Below, piece after piece: positions 45,829-56,527 of a stretch of DNA of 64,000 bases (position 1 is its first letter; the number at the start of each line of letters is the position of its first letter). Origin of the DNA: Opitutia bacterium (lineage in GTDB: Bacteria > Verrucomicrobiota > Verrucomicrobiia > Opitutales > Opitutaceae); the NCBI GenBank assembly GCA_016187925.1, contig JACPIS010000037.1, forward strand, positions 124,001 through 188,000. The letters run 5' to 3'. Position numbers and translations under genes: made by a program. Under the pieces are notes generated by a model. That model was not told where the DNA came from. It ran no database searches and saw only the letters and a list, made by a program, of their open reading frames with translations.

Positions 45829-46884
45829 ATGGCCGCCCAGAAGTCGCCCGCCGCACTCGGTTTCCGCATGCCGGCCGAGTGGGAGCCGCAGACCGCCATC
45901 TGGCTTTCGTGGCCGCACAAATACGCCTCGTGGCCCGGCCAGTTCCGGCCCGTGCCGTACGTCTACGCGGAGATCGTGAAGCAGATCAGCCGCTTCGAGG
46001 AGGTGCGCCTCAACTGCGCCGCGAAGCTGCAGCCGCGCGCGAAGCGCCTCTGCGCCGCCGCGGGAGCGGACATGTCGCGCGTGACTTTCTACAACCACCC
46101 GACGAACGACGCGTGGTGCCGCGATCACGGTCCGATCTTCGTGAAGAACGATCGCACGGGCGAGGTGGCCATCACCGACTGGGCCTATAACGCCTGGGGT
46201 GATAAGTATCCGCCCTACGACCTCGACAACAAGATCCCGCCGAGCATCGCGCAGAAACTGAAGCTGCGCCGCTTCGTGAACGACATGATTCTCGAAGGCG
46301 GCTCGATCGACGTGAACGGGCAGGGGCTCCTGCTCACCAGCGAGCAATGCTTGCTGAACAAGAACCGCAATCCGCAGCTTTCCCGCGCCCACATCGAGCA
46401 GAACCTGAAGGATTACCTCGGCGTGAAGCAGGTGCTGTGGGTCGGCGACGGCATCATCGGTGACGACACCGACGGCCACATCGACGACATCACGCGCTTC
46501 TACAAGCCGGACGGCTTCATCACCTGCGTCGAGTCCAACAAGCGCGACCCGAATCACAAGATTCTCGAGGAAAATCTGGAGCGCTTGTGCGCGTTCCGCA
46601 CGCTGGCGGGCAAGCGATTCGACATCGTGACGTTGCCGATGCCCAAGCCGTTCGCCTTTCAAGGGCAGCAGGTGCCGGCCAGCTACGCGAATTTTCTCAT
46701 CATCAACGGCGCGGTGCTTGTGCCGCAGTTCCGCCAGCCGAAACGCGACGCCGAGGCGCGCGAGATCATCGGTGGCTGCTTCAAGGGCCGCGAGGTCATC
46801 GGCATCGACTGCTATCATCTGATCTGGGGTCTGGGCACGCTGCATTGCATTTCCCAGCAACAGCCAGCTTCCGGCAAGGTCTGA
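45829..46884 (+). CDS. aguA: Agmatine deiminase
   Basis: Converts agmatine to N-carbamoylputrescine and ammonia; product goes to AguB. The 351-residue guanidino-modifying enzyme shows the substrate-contact TNDAWCRDHGPIFV and MILEGGSIDVNGQG, the catalytic His region DDTDGHIDDITRF, and the nucleophilic Cys in LGTLHCISQQQPA at the C-terminus. The start at 45829 gives the usual N-terminus with FRMPAEWEPQTAIWLSWPH. It is coupled directly behind aguB. Arginine decarboxylase, needed to supply agmatine, is not in the window. Confidence 0.95.
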   Translation: MAAQKSPAALGFRMPAEWEPQTAIWLSWPHKYASWPGQFRPVPYVYAEIVKQISRFEEVRLNCAAKLQPRAKRLCAAAGADMSRVTFYNHPTNDAWCRDHGPIFVKNDRTGEVAITDWAYNAWGDKYPPYDLDNKIPPSIAQKLKLRRFVNDMILEGGSIDVNGQGLLLTSEQCLLNKNRNPQLSRAHIEQNLKDYLGVKQVLWVGDGIIGDDTDGHIDDITRFYKPDGFITCVESNKRDPNHKILEENLERLCAFRTLAGKRFDIVTLPMPKPFAFQGQQVPASYANFLIINGAVLVPQFRQPKRDAEAREIIGGCFKGREVIGIDCYHLIWGLGTLHCISQQQPASGKV

Positions 46885-46892
46885 GCTTCCCC

Positions 46893-47360
46893 ATGCGCTC
46901 CTTCGTCTCCCTCTTGGTTCTCTCCGGGCTGCTGCTCGCCGGTTGCGAGTCGATGACCGAGCGCGTGCAGGAGCGCTTTGCGGCGGTTGCGCCCAAGGTG
47001 CGCGATTTCGACGGCGAGCAACGCACGGTCTACTACGCGGCGCAGCTCGCGTTCAAGCGACTGGACTTCGTGCTCACGAGTTCGTCGCTCGGCTCGGCCC
47101 ACATCGAGGCGGGCAGCCGCATCCACACCAGCGAGGCCTTCGGCGACTCGCGCCAATTGGTCGCGCAGGTGCATTTGAGTGAGGTGGCCCCGGGCCGGAC
47201 CGAAGTCGCTCTCACACTTCAGGAACAAGTTGAGAACGCCTCGTTGGGCGGGCCGAGCCAGCAGCCGTTGCGCGAGCATGCTTTCTTCGAGACTTATTTC
47301 GCTACGCTGGAGGCGGTTCTGCTGGAGCAAAGCGCCGAGCTCGCGGCCAAGAAAAACTGA
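46893..47360 (+). CDS. Lipoprotein of unknown function
   Basis: A 155-residue predicted lipoprotein: signal peptide SLLVLSGLLLAGCESMTERV with lipobox LLAG-C (Cys about 18). The residue after Cys is Glu, so outer-membrane sorting is plausible by the E. coli rule. The mature part is a small alpha/beta domain of about 130 residues without a recognised motif. It follows aguA by 8 bp and may share its transcript, though no functional link to polyamines is evident. An inverted repeat at 47426-47458 lies downstream. Confidence 0.8.
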   Translation: MRSFVSLLVLSGLLLAGCESMTERVQERFAAVAPKVRDFDGEQRTVYYAAQLAFKRLDFVLTSSSLGSAHIEAGSRIHTSEAFGDSRQLVAQVHLSEVAPGRTEVALTLQEQVENASLGGPSQQPLREHAFFETYFATLEAVLLEQSAELAAKKN

Positions 47361-47425
47361 TTTTTCTCTTGCCGGGCCCGGTGGGTTAGGGGACTTTCAA
47401 CCCCTTTCGCGGCGTTCTTCAGGTC

Positions 47426-47458
47426 AAGCCGGTGCAGCCGCGGCACTCCCACCGGCTT
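47426..47458. promoter_or_regulatory. Hairpin in the rpsA upstream region
   Basis: AAGCCGGTG (47426-47434) and CACCGGCTT (47450-47458) form a perfect 9-bp stem with a 15-nt loop, about 100 bp before the rpsA start. A smaller AGGGG/CCCCT stem precedes it. It could end the lipoprotein transcript or be part of the rpsA leader; no T-run follows. Confidence 0.45.
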
Positions 47459-47556
47459 AACGTCAGTCAACCACCAACCAATCGGATCCGCAAGGGTCCA
47501 CGCCGGCAGAGGCGGTCGTCAAGGAGTGCGGCGCTCGTTTCCCGGTTCACAGTCCC

Positions 47557-49230
47557 ATGAGTTCGTTAATGCAAGAACTGCTCGCTCAATCCTCCTTCGA
47601 CAAACTGAAGGAAGGCTCGATGATCCCGGGCACGATCACGGAAATCCGCGCCAACGAGGTTATCGTTGATATCGGCGGCAAGGCCGAGGGAGCGATCCCC
47701 GCCAATGAATTCTTCGACCTCGGCGAGCTGCAGATCGGCTCCACGATCGAAGTCCTCCTCGAGAAGCTCGAGGACAAGGAGGGCAATCCCATCCTCTCCT
47801 ACGAAAAGGCCCAGCAGAAGAAGAACTGGGAGAACATCCTGGCCCGTTGCGCCGAGGGCACCATCGTGTCCGGCCGCGTGAAGACCAAGGTCAAGGGCGG
47901 TCTCGTCGTCTCCATCGGCGTCGACTCCTTCCTGCCGGCTTCGCACATCGACATCCAGCCGCCGAAGAACCTCGACCAGTATCTCGGCCAGACCTACGAC
48001 TTCAAGGTTCTCAAGATCAACCACGAGCGGAAGAACATCGTGCTCTCCCGCCGCGAGCTCATCGAGGAGCAGCGCCACCAGAAGCGCCGCGACCTGCTCG
48101 AGAAGCTCCAGCCCGGCCAGATCCGCAAGGGCGTCGTCAAGAACATCACCGACTTCGGTGCGTTCATCGACCTCGACGGCATGGACGGCCTGTTGCACAT
48201 CACCGACATGTCCTGGGGCCGCATCGGGCATCCGTCCGAGCTGCTGAAGCAGGGCGAGGAGATCGAGGTGATGATCATCGACATCAACCGCGAGAAGGAG
48301 CGTGTCTCCCTCGGCCTCAAGCAGACCAAGAACAATCCTTGGGACAACATCGACCACAAGTTCCCGGTCGGCGCCAAGGTCCGCGGCAAGGTCGTCAATC
48401 TCGTGCCCTACGGTGCGTTCGTCGAGCTCGAGCCCGGCGTCGAGGGCCTCGTCCACATCACCGAGATGTCCTGGACGAAGCGCATCACCAAGCCTTCCGA
48501 ACTCCTCAAGGTCGGCCAGGAAGTCGATGCGGTTGTCCTCGGCATCCAGAAGGACGAGCAGAAGATCTCGCTCGGCCTCCGCCAGCTCGAGCCCAACCCG
48601 TGGGACATGGTCCGCCACAACTACCCGGTGGGCGCCCGCGTCCGCGGCAAGGTGCGCAACATGACCACCTACGGCGCCTTCGTCGAACTCGAAGAGGGCA
48701 TCGACGGCATGGTGCACGTCTCCGACATGTCATGGACCCGCAAGATCAACCATCCGTCCGAGCTCCTCAAGAAGGGCGACGAGGTGGACGCGATCGTCCT
48801 CGACGTCGATCCGAACCAGCAGCGCATCAGCCTCGGCATGAAGCAGCTCGCCACCGATCCGTGGACCGACATCGACAGCTTCTTCCGCATCGGCGACGTC
48901 GTGCAGGGCACCGTCTCGAAGATCACCAACTTCGGCGCCTTCGTGGAGCTGAAGGATGGCATCGACGGCCTCGTGCACATCTCGCAGATCCAGGAAGATC
49001 GCGTCGAGAAGATCAAGGACGTGCTCAAGCCCGGCCAGGCTGTGACCGCCCGCGTCGTGAAAATCGACCGCGACGGCCGCCGCATCGGTCTCTCGATCAA
49101 GGCCGCCAACTACTCGGCCGAGCAGCTCGCCCAGGAGACCGCCTCCTACGAGCAGTTCACCAAGAACACGAGCGGCACCGACCTGACGAACCTCGGCGAT
49201 ATCTTCGACGAGGCCGCCAAGAAGGAATAA
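47557..49230 (+). CDS. rpsA: 30S ribosomal protein S1
   Basis: A 557-residue S1 with six S1/OB repeats. The recurring pattern 'GxKVRGKVxxxxxYGAFVELEPGVEGLVHITEMSW' is seen from about residue 190 to 520. The first two repeats are more divergent and bind the ribosome in known S1 proteins. S1 recruits and unfolds mRNA, which matters for genes with weak Shine-Dalgarno sequences, common in this window. The length equals that of E. coli S1. A strong terminator with a TTCG loop follows the stop. Confidence 0.97.
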   Translation: MSSLMQELLAQSSFDKLKEGSMIPGTITEIRANEVIVDIGGKAEGAIPANEFFDLGELQIGSTIEVLLEKLEDKEGNPILSYEKAQQKKNWENILARCAEGTIVSGRVKTKVKGGLVVSIGVDSFLPASHIDIQPPKNLDQYLGQTYDFKVLKINHERKNIVLSRRELIEEQRHQKRRDLLEKLQPGQIRKGVVKNITDFGAFIDLDGMDGLLHITDMSWGRIGHPSELLKQGEEIEVMIIDINREKERVSLGLKQTKNNPWDNIDHKFPVGAKVRGKVVNLVPYGAFVELEPGVEGLVHITEMSWTKRITKPSELLKVGQEVDAVVLGIQKDEQKISLGLRQLEPNPWDMVRHNYPVGARVRGKVRNMTTYGAFVELEEGIDGMVHVSDMSWTRKINHPSELLKKGDEVDAIVLDVDPNQQRISLGMKQLATDPWTDIDSFFRIGDVVQGTVSKITNFGAFVELKDGIDGLVHISQIQEDRVEKIKDVLKPGQAVTARVVKIDRDGRRIGLSIKAANYSAEQLAQETASYEQFTKNTSGTDLTNLGDIFDEAAKKE

Positions 49231-49261
49231 GCCGTTCGCGATCCCCGCGAATCACTTCAAA

Positions 49262-49289
49262 GGCGCTCGCTTCGGCGGGCGCCTTTTTT
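49262..49289 (+). terminator. Rho-independent terminator of rpsA
   Basis: A 9-bp stem (49262-49270 with 49275-49283, one G-U pair) closed by a TTCG tetraloop is followed by TTTTTT. It lies 31 bp after the rpsA stop. Confidence 0.93.
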
Positions 49290-49306
49290 ATTGGAGAGAC
49301 CCGACT

Positions 49307-49783
49307 ATGCCCACCCCGCCCACCTTGCGCCCGTACCGCCCCGAAGACGCTCCCGCCCTGGCGCAGCTCTTCCGCGAGACCATCCACACGGTCAACCGCC
49401 GCGACTACACGCCGGCGCAGGTCGAGGCGTGGGCGCCCGCGCAGATCGATCTCGCGCGCTGGCAGGCGAAGCTGGCGAGCGAGGAGGTCGTCGTGGCCGA
49501 GGTCGGCGGTGAACTCGCCGGCTTCTGCTCGTGGACCGCGGACGGCTACCTCAATTTCATCTTCGTGCATCACGCGCAGCAAAGGAAGGGCATCGCGGCT
49601 GCGCTCTACACCGCCGCCGAGCAGGCGCTGCGCGCTCAGGGGCTCGCGCGCATCCACACCCAGGCAAGCGTCACGGCGCAGCCGTTCTTCGCCCGGCAGG
49701 GGTTCACGGTCGTGAAGCACCAGCTGGTGCACGTGCGCGGCGTCGACCTGCCGAACGCGGTGATGGAAAAATCCCTCGCCTGA
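49307..49783 (+). CDS. GNAT-family N-acetyltransferase
   Basis: A 158-residue acetyltransferase. The N-terminal segment TLRPYRPEDAPALAQLFRET is typical, and the acetyl-CoA-binding motif A lies in FIFVHHAQQRKGIAAALYTA (about residues 80-100). The substrate cannot be inferred; the fold is shared by protein, antibiotic and metabolite acetyltransferases. It starts 18 bp after the rpsA terminator and converges on the sigma-factor gene, with a shared terminator hairpin between them. Confidence 0.88.
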   Translation: MPTPPTLRPYRPEDAPALAQLFRETIHTVNRRDYTPAQVEAWAPAQIDLARWQAKLASEEVVVAEVGGELAGFCSWTADGYLNFIFVHHAQQRKGIAAALYTAAEQALRAQGLARIHTQASVTAQPFFARQGFTVVKHQLVHVRGVDLPNAVMEKSLA

Positions 49784-49786
49784 GCC

Positions 49787-49819
49787 AAAAGAAAGGCGCC
49801 CGCACAACGGCGGGCGCCT
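49787..49819 (-). terminator. Terminator between GNAT and sigma-factor genes
   Basis: A perfect 10-bp stem AGGCGCCCGC/GCGGGCGCCT (49794-49803 and 49810-49819) reads on the minus strand into TTTCTTTT. It mainly serves the sigma-factor gene but may stop both transcripts. Confidence 0.85.
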
Positions 49820-49843
49820 CGGGCATTTGACTGTGGCAAAAAA

Positions 49844-50941
49844 TCAGGCGTTGGCCGGCTCAGGCTGCTTCGAGAGATAATCGCGGATGACCTGCGCGCG
49901 CTCATCGGCGTGACGCTCCTGCTCGACCTCGTCGGCCGTCAGGATCTTGTCCTGCTTCTGGAGCTGGCGGCGGATCTTGCCGAGGGCGAGATACTCGAGC
50001 TGGCGGATGCGCTCGCGGGTGACCTTGAATTTCTTGCCGACCTCCTCGAGCGTGAGCTCGTCCTTGCCGTCGAGGCCGAAACGCAGGCGGATGATCTCGG
50101 CCTCGCGGGGCTCCAGCGAGGCGATCATGGCGTGCAGGCTCTCCTTGAGGTTTTTTTCGCCGAGTCCGGCGTCGGGCGCGACCGTGGCCTCGTCGCCGAC
50201 GAGGTCGCCGAGCGTGGCCGAATCGCTGTCCTCGCCGACGGGGGCGTCGAGCGAGGCCGGGCGGACGCTGACGGTCTTGAGCAGGGCGACCTTGTTGGTC
50301 GGGATCTGCATCTCGGCCGCCACCTCTTCGGTGGTGGGCTCGCGGCCGAATTCGTCGGTGAGCTTGGCGATGGTCTTGCGCATCCGGGAGATCTTGTCGA
50401 CCAGGTGGACGGGCAGGCGGATGGTCTTGGACTGGTTGGCCAGAGCGCGCTTCATCGACTGCTTGATCCACCACGCGGCGTAGGTGGAGAGCTTGCCGCC
50501 CTTGGCGGGGTCGAAGCGCTCGACGGCCTTGATGAGGCCGAGGTTGCCCTCGCTGATGAGGTCCATGAGCGGCAGGCCCATGTCCTTGTAATCGTAGGCG
50601 ATCTTCACGACGAGGCGGAGGTTCGCCTTGATCATGTGGTCGCGGGCCGCCTTGTCGCCGCGCTTGATGCGGGCGGCGAGCTTGATCTCCTCCTCGATGG
50701 TGAGGAGCGGGGTCAGGCGGATCTCGTTCAGGTAAAGCTGGAGGTTGGAACGCTCGTCGCGGCGGTCGACGGGCGAGGCCTTGTCGAACTCGGAGACAGT
50801 GCTGTCGGCGGGTTTGATTTCGGGGCGGAGGCTAAGGCCGGCATCGGCCGTGGGGATGGAAACTGGAACCGAGGCACGCGCCGCGGGCAGCGGGACAACA
50901 CGCGAAGCAGGGCGGGCGGTCTTCTTTGGGCGGGTAGGCAT
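49844..50941 (-). CDS. RpoD/SigA-family sigma factor (short form)
   Basis: A 365-residue sigma-70 factor. Region 1.1 is missing; a short Pro/Ala-rich start precedes region 1.2 (NLQLYLNEIRLTPLLTIEEE). Region 2 contains DLISEGNLGLIKAVERFDPA and AWWIKQSMKRALANQSKTIR; region 3 FGREPTTEEVAAEM; region 4.2 TLEEVGKKFKVTRERIRQLE. It could be the housekeeping factor of this lineage or a group-2 (RpoS-like) factor; length and missing region 1.1 favour group 2 or a compact primary factor. The ATG at 50941 is chosen; a longer frame upstream is unconserved. Confidence 0.85.
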   Translation of the reverse strand: MPTRPKKTARPASRVVPLPAARASVPVSIPTADAGLSLRPEIKPADSTVSEFDKASPVDRRDERSNLQLYLNEIRLTPLLTIEEEIKLAARIKRGDKAARDHMIKANLRLVVKIAYDYKDMGLPLMDLISEGNLGLIKAVERFDPAKGGKLSTYAAWWIKQSMKRALANQSKTIRLPVHLVDKISRMRKTIAKLTDEFGREPTTEEVAAEMQIPTNKVALLKTVSVRPASLDAPVGEDSDSATLGDLVGDEATVAPDAGLGEKNLKESLHAMIASLEPREAEIIRLRFGLDGKDELTLEEVGKKFKVTRERIRQLEYLALGKIRRQLQKQDKILTADEVEQERHADERAQVIRDYLSKQPEPANA

Positions 50942-51052
50942 AGGAGGGACGATAGTTGAGTAGGAAACCAACTCCTTGCATGTAGGATGCCGGAGCCCGG
51001 GAATAAATTCCCGATGCACTGTTTCGACCAAAGATACGCGAGGCTGTGCCCC

Positions 51053-52503
51053 TCAGACGCCCGTTTGGGTCATTTTCTCCGCCACCGCGGCCGCCTTCAG
51101 GATAGCCGAAGCCTTGTTGACCGACTCTTGGTATTCGAGAGCGGGAACAGAGTCCGCGACGATGCCACCACCGGCCTGGACGTGGATCTTGCCATCTTTA
51201 AGCAATGCCGTCCTGAGGGTTATGCAGGAGTCGAGATTGCCATCGTAGCTGAAATACCCGAGCGCTCCCGCGTAACTGCCGCGCTGCAGGCCCTCCATTT
51301 GGGCAATCAGCTGCATGGCGCGGATTTTTGGGGCGCCGCTGACCGTGCCGGCCGGGAAAGTGGCGCGCATCAGGTCAAAAGCGGTGCGTTCTGGCGCAAG
51401 TTGTCCCTCTACCTGTGACACAATGTGCATGATGTGGGAGTAGCGCTCGACCGTCATGAACTCCGGGACCTTGACGGTACCGTAGGTGCAGACGCGGCCC
51501 AAATCGTTGCGGGCAAGGTCGACCAGCATGAGGTGCTCGGCCTTCTCTTTGTCATCAGCCAGCAATTCTTTTTCCAACGCGACATCCTCTTCGTGCGTCT
51601 TGCCGCGCGGGCGGGAACCGGCGATAGGCCGAATCTCGGTCTGCCGTCCGGTGAGTCGCACATGCACTTCGGGCGAAGCGCCGACCAAGGAAAAATCCCC
51701 CGTCTCCAGGATGAACATGTAGGGCGACGGATTCACCGTGCGCAGCGCCCGATAGAGCTCCAGCGGGGAACGAGCGAAGGGCCGGGTGAAGCGCTGCGAC
51801 AGCACGATCTGGAAGATGTCGCCGGCACGGATGTATTCCTTCGAGTCCTCGACCATCTTCTCGAACGCGGGCTTGGTGAAATTGCTCGGCGGCACCACCA
51901 CGGCGCCCGTGTCCACCAGCGGCAGCGGCTGGAGCGGGTTGGGTTGCTGCAGGACTTTGCGCAGGCGCTCCAGCTCGGCGACGGCGCGGTCGTAGGCTGC
52001 GCCGGCATCGCCCTCGATGTGGGCGTTGACGACGAGGCGGAGAATCTGGCGGACGCGGTCGAAGACGACGAGCGAGTCGCACAGCATGAACCACATGACC
52101 GGCAGGCCGAGCTCGTCGCGCGCGGCGAGCGGCACGGTCTTCTCGACGCCATGGATGAATTCGTAGCCGAGATAGCCGACGGCGCCACCCGTGAAGGGAG
52201 GCAAACCCGGAATGGCGACGGGACGATAGCGACGCATCTCATCCTCAAGGACCTTCAGCGGATCGCCGTCGCCGGGGCGGACGCTGAGCACCTTGCGCGG
52301 GTTGCAGCCGATGAAGCTGTAGCGCGAGACGTGCTCGCCGCCCTCGACGGATTCCAGCAGGAAAGCCGGACCGTGCCCGCGCAGTTTCGCGAACGCCGAG
52401 ACGGGCGTCTCGAGGTCGGCCAGCAGGTCCGTGCTCACCGGCACCACATTGCCGGACTTGCTGAGTTGCAGGAAGGATTCGCGGGAGGGTGTGGCGTGCA
52501 TCG

Positions 52504-52507
<4 letters not shown>
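51053..52507 (-). CDS. trpE: Anthranilate synthase component I
   Basis: Makes anthranilate from chorismate with glutamine-derived ammonia, the first step to tryptophan. The 484-residue protein has the N-terminal Trp-binding region with FLLESVEGGEHVSRYSFIG and the chorismate-binding core with SQRFTRPFARSPLELYRALR, the IAGSRPRGKTHEEDV stretch, DLARNDLGRVC and FPAGTVSGAPKIRAMQLIA. The LLES motif suggests normal feedback inhibition. The ATG at 52507 overlaps the glmS stop by 4 bp, so trpE is translationally coupled to glmS. No trpG or other trp gene is nearby. Confidence 0.94.
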
Positions 52508-54354
<1,847 letters not shown>

Positions 54355-54423
54355 AATTTGGGTTTAGGCTGGCGATTTGAGGCGGCCTCCAAAAGATAGG
54401 CAAGGAATTAGCTTTTTACCCCT

Positions 54424-55710
54424 ATGGCGTATACGAAACGTGTTTTGTCAGTGATCATGGGCGGCGGTCGTGGCACGCGGCTGTTTCCCCTCACCAAGGA
54501 GAGGTGCAAGCCGGCGGTGCCGCTGGCGGGCAAGTACCGTCTGGTCGACATCCCGATCAGCAACTGCATCAACTCCGGCTTCAACCGCATCTTTCTGCTT
54601 TCGCAGTTTCTCACGGCTTCGCTGCACCGGCATATTCAGAAGAGTTTCCACTTCGACGCCTTCAACGGCGGCTTCGTCGACATTCTTTCCGCCGAGCAGA
54701 CCAACCTCAGCAACGCCTGGTATGAAGGCACGGCCGACGCCGTCCGCCGCAATCTCGTGCACTTCGACGGCCATGCGCACGAATACATTCTCATCCTCTC
54801 CGGCGACCAGCTCTACCGGATGGATTTCCAGAAAATCGTCCGCCAGCACATCGAGACCAAGGCCGATGTGACCATCGCCGCCATCCCGTTTCCCGTTTCA
54901 AAGGTCGAGGGTCTCGGTCTCATGCGCGTGGCCGACGATCTCACGATCACCGAGTTCGTCGAGAAACCCAAGGATCCCGCCATCATCGACGGCCTCACGC
55001 TCAGTCCCGCGCTCGAGTCCAAGCTCGAAACCAAGTGCGACGAGAAACGCTGTCTCGCCTCGATGGGCATCTACGTCTTCAGCCGCGACGTGCTCCGCCG
55101 TGCGCTCGAGAACGACATGAAGGATTTCGGCAAGGAGATCATCCCCGCGCTCCTCGGCAAGGCCCGTCTCTATGCCCACATCTTCGAGGGCTACTGGGAG
55201 GATATCGGCACCGTCAGCGCCTTCTTCGAGGCCAACCTCGCGCTCGCGCAGCCGCTGCCGCCCTTCAATTTCTTCGACCGCAGCGCTCCCATCTACACCC
55301 ACGCGCGCTATCTGCCCGCCTCGAAGATCAACCGCTGCAGCATCGACCACGTCGTCATCGGCGACGGCTGCATCATCACCAACTCCAGTCTCAAGCACTG
55401 CGTCATCGGCATCCGCTCCATCCTCGGCGAAAATTGCAACCTCGAGGACGTGGTCATGATGGGCGCCGACTATTATCAGGTGACCAAGGAGGTCGATGGC
55501 GACCGCGCGCGCGGCGTGCCGCCCATCGGCATCGGTCGCAACTGCCGCATCCGCTGGGCCATCATCGACAAGAATGCGCGCATCGGCGACGACGTGACGC
55601 TCTCTCCCGAAGGCAAGGCCGACGGCGACTATCCGAACGGCATCGTCATCCGCGACGGCGTCCTCTGCGTCACCAAGGGCGCCTCCATCCCTTCGGGCTA
55701 CAAGCTCTGA
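54424..55710 (+). CDS. glgC: Glucose-1-phosphate adenylyltransferase
   Basis: Forms ADP-glucose from ATP and glucose-1-phosphate for glycogen synthesis. The 428-residue protein has the nucleotide-binding start GGGRGTRLFPLTKERCKPAV and LVDIPISNCINSG, the catalytic LILSGDQLYRMDF, the sugar-binding VEKPKDP region and a C-terminal left-handed beta-helix with VVIGDGCIITNSSLKHCVIG. It resembles plant/cyanobacterial-type sequences in the 'KYRLVDIPISNCINSG' block. It is divergent from glmS and overlaps lgt tail to tail by 13 bp. The enzyme pairs logically with glgP in the same window. Confidence 0.96.
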   Translation: MAYTKRVLSVIMGGGRGTRLFPLTKERCKPAVPLAGKYRLVDIPISNCINSGFNRIFLLSQFLTASLHRHIQKSFHFDAFNGGFVDILSAEQTNLSNAWYEGTADAVRRNLVHFDGHAHEYILILSGDQLYRMDFQKIVRQHIETKADVTIAAIPFPVSKVEGLGLMRVADDLTITEFVEKPKDPAIIDGLTLSPALESKLETKCDEKRCLASMGIYVFSRDVLRRALENDMKDFGKEIIPALLGKARLYAHIFEGYWEDIGTVSAFFEANLALAQPLPPFNFFDRSAPIYTHARYLPASKINRCSIDHVVIGDGCIITNSSLKHCVIGIRSILGENCNLEDVVMMGADYYQVTKEVDGDRARGVPPIGIGRNCRIRWAIIDKNARIGDDVTLSPEGKADGDYPNGIVIRDGVLCVTKGASIPSGYKL

Positions 55711-56525
55711 CGGGGATTCCGGCGCGGGTAAGCGATGAGCGCCACGCCGGCGCCGACGAGGAAGATCGAGTAAAACGTCCCGCGGCTGAGGCCGAGGATG
55801 AGCGCGGCGTCGGGCTCGCGGAAGATCTCCCCGATGGCGCGGGCGAGGGCATACGCGATGAGGAACTCGCCGGCGAGCCGGCCGGGCTTGGCTTTCACCA
55901 CATCGCTGCGCCAGAAGCGCCATTGCGTGTAGGCGAAGAGCAGGGCGCCTTCGAGGGCGGCTTCATACAGCTTGGACGGATGGCGCGGCGGGATGAGCCG
56001 GATCGCCGTGTGCGGCGCACTAAGCGGGAAGACGATCGCCCAGGGCACGTCGGTCGTCTTGCCCCAGAGTTCGCCATTGATGAAGTTGGCGATGCGGCCG
56101 AAAAACAGACCGGCCGGCGCGGTGGTGACGACGAGGTCGCCGAGGTGGAGGAAGCCGATCTTGTGCGACCGCGCGAACCAGGCGAGCGCTCCGACGACGC
56201 CGAGGAAACCACCATGGCTGGCCATGCCGCCTTCCCAGACGCGCAGGAGGGCGAGCGGATCCTGCATCAGCCATTGCGGTTGGTAGAGGAGGAAGTAGCC
56301 GAGACGCCCGCCCACGATCACCCCGACGATGAGCGCGAGCATGAGGTCCATCGCGGCGTTGGGGTCGAGCGGAGTGCGCCCCGCGCGATGGTAGCGCACG
56401 AGCAGCCAGCCGGCGGTGACGAAGCCCGCGAGATAGGCGAGGCCGTAGTAGCGGATGCCGAAGTTCTCGCCGAAGCGGATGAGGAACGGGCTGAGATTGT
56501 GGACCCAGTAGGCGAGGACGGGCAT
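55698..56525 (-). CDS. lgt: Prolipoprotein diacylglyceryl transferase
   Basis: Inner-membrane enzyme that adds diacylglyceryl from phosphatidylglycerol to the lipobox Cys of prolipoproteins. The 275-residue protein has seven hydrophobic segments, the early IRYYGLAYLAGF (with the family Tyr), VIVGGRLGYFLLY, and the Lgt signature GRIANFINGELWGK (about residues 140-153). It lies 2 bp downstream of the CNNM/CorC gene and overlaps the convergent glgC by 13 bp at the 3' end. Confidence 0.95.
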   Translation of the reverse strand: MPVLAYWVHNLSPFLIRFGENFGIRYYGLAYLAGFVTAGWLLVRYHRAGRTPLDPNAAMDLMLALIVGVIVGGRLGYFLLYQPQWLMQDPLALLRVWEGGMASHGGFLGVVGALAWFARSHKIGFLHLGDLVVTTAPAGLFFGRIANFINGELWGKTTDVPWAIVFPLSAPHTAIRLIPPRHPSKLYEAALEGALLFAYTQWRFWRSDVVKAKPGRLAGEFLIAYALARAIGEIFREPDAALILGLSRGTFYSIFLVGAGVALIAYPRRNPRQSL

Positions 56526-56527
56526 GG

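Noticed and set aside
54355-54423. glmS ribozyme
   Set aside because: Only 69 bp separate glmS and glgC, too short for the ~150-nt ribozyme, and its core is not visible.
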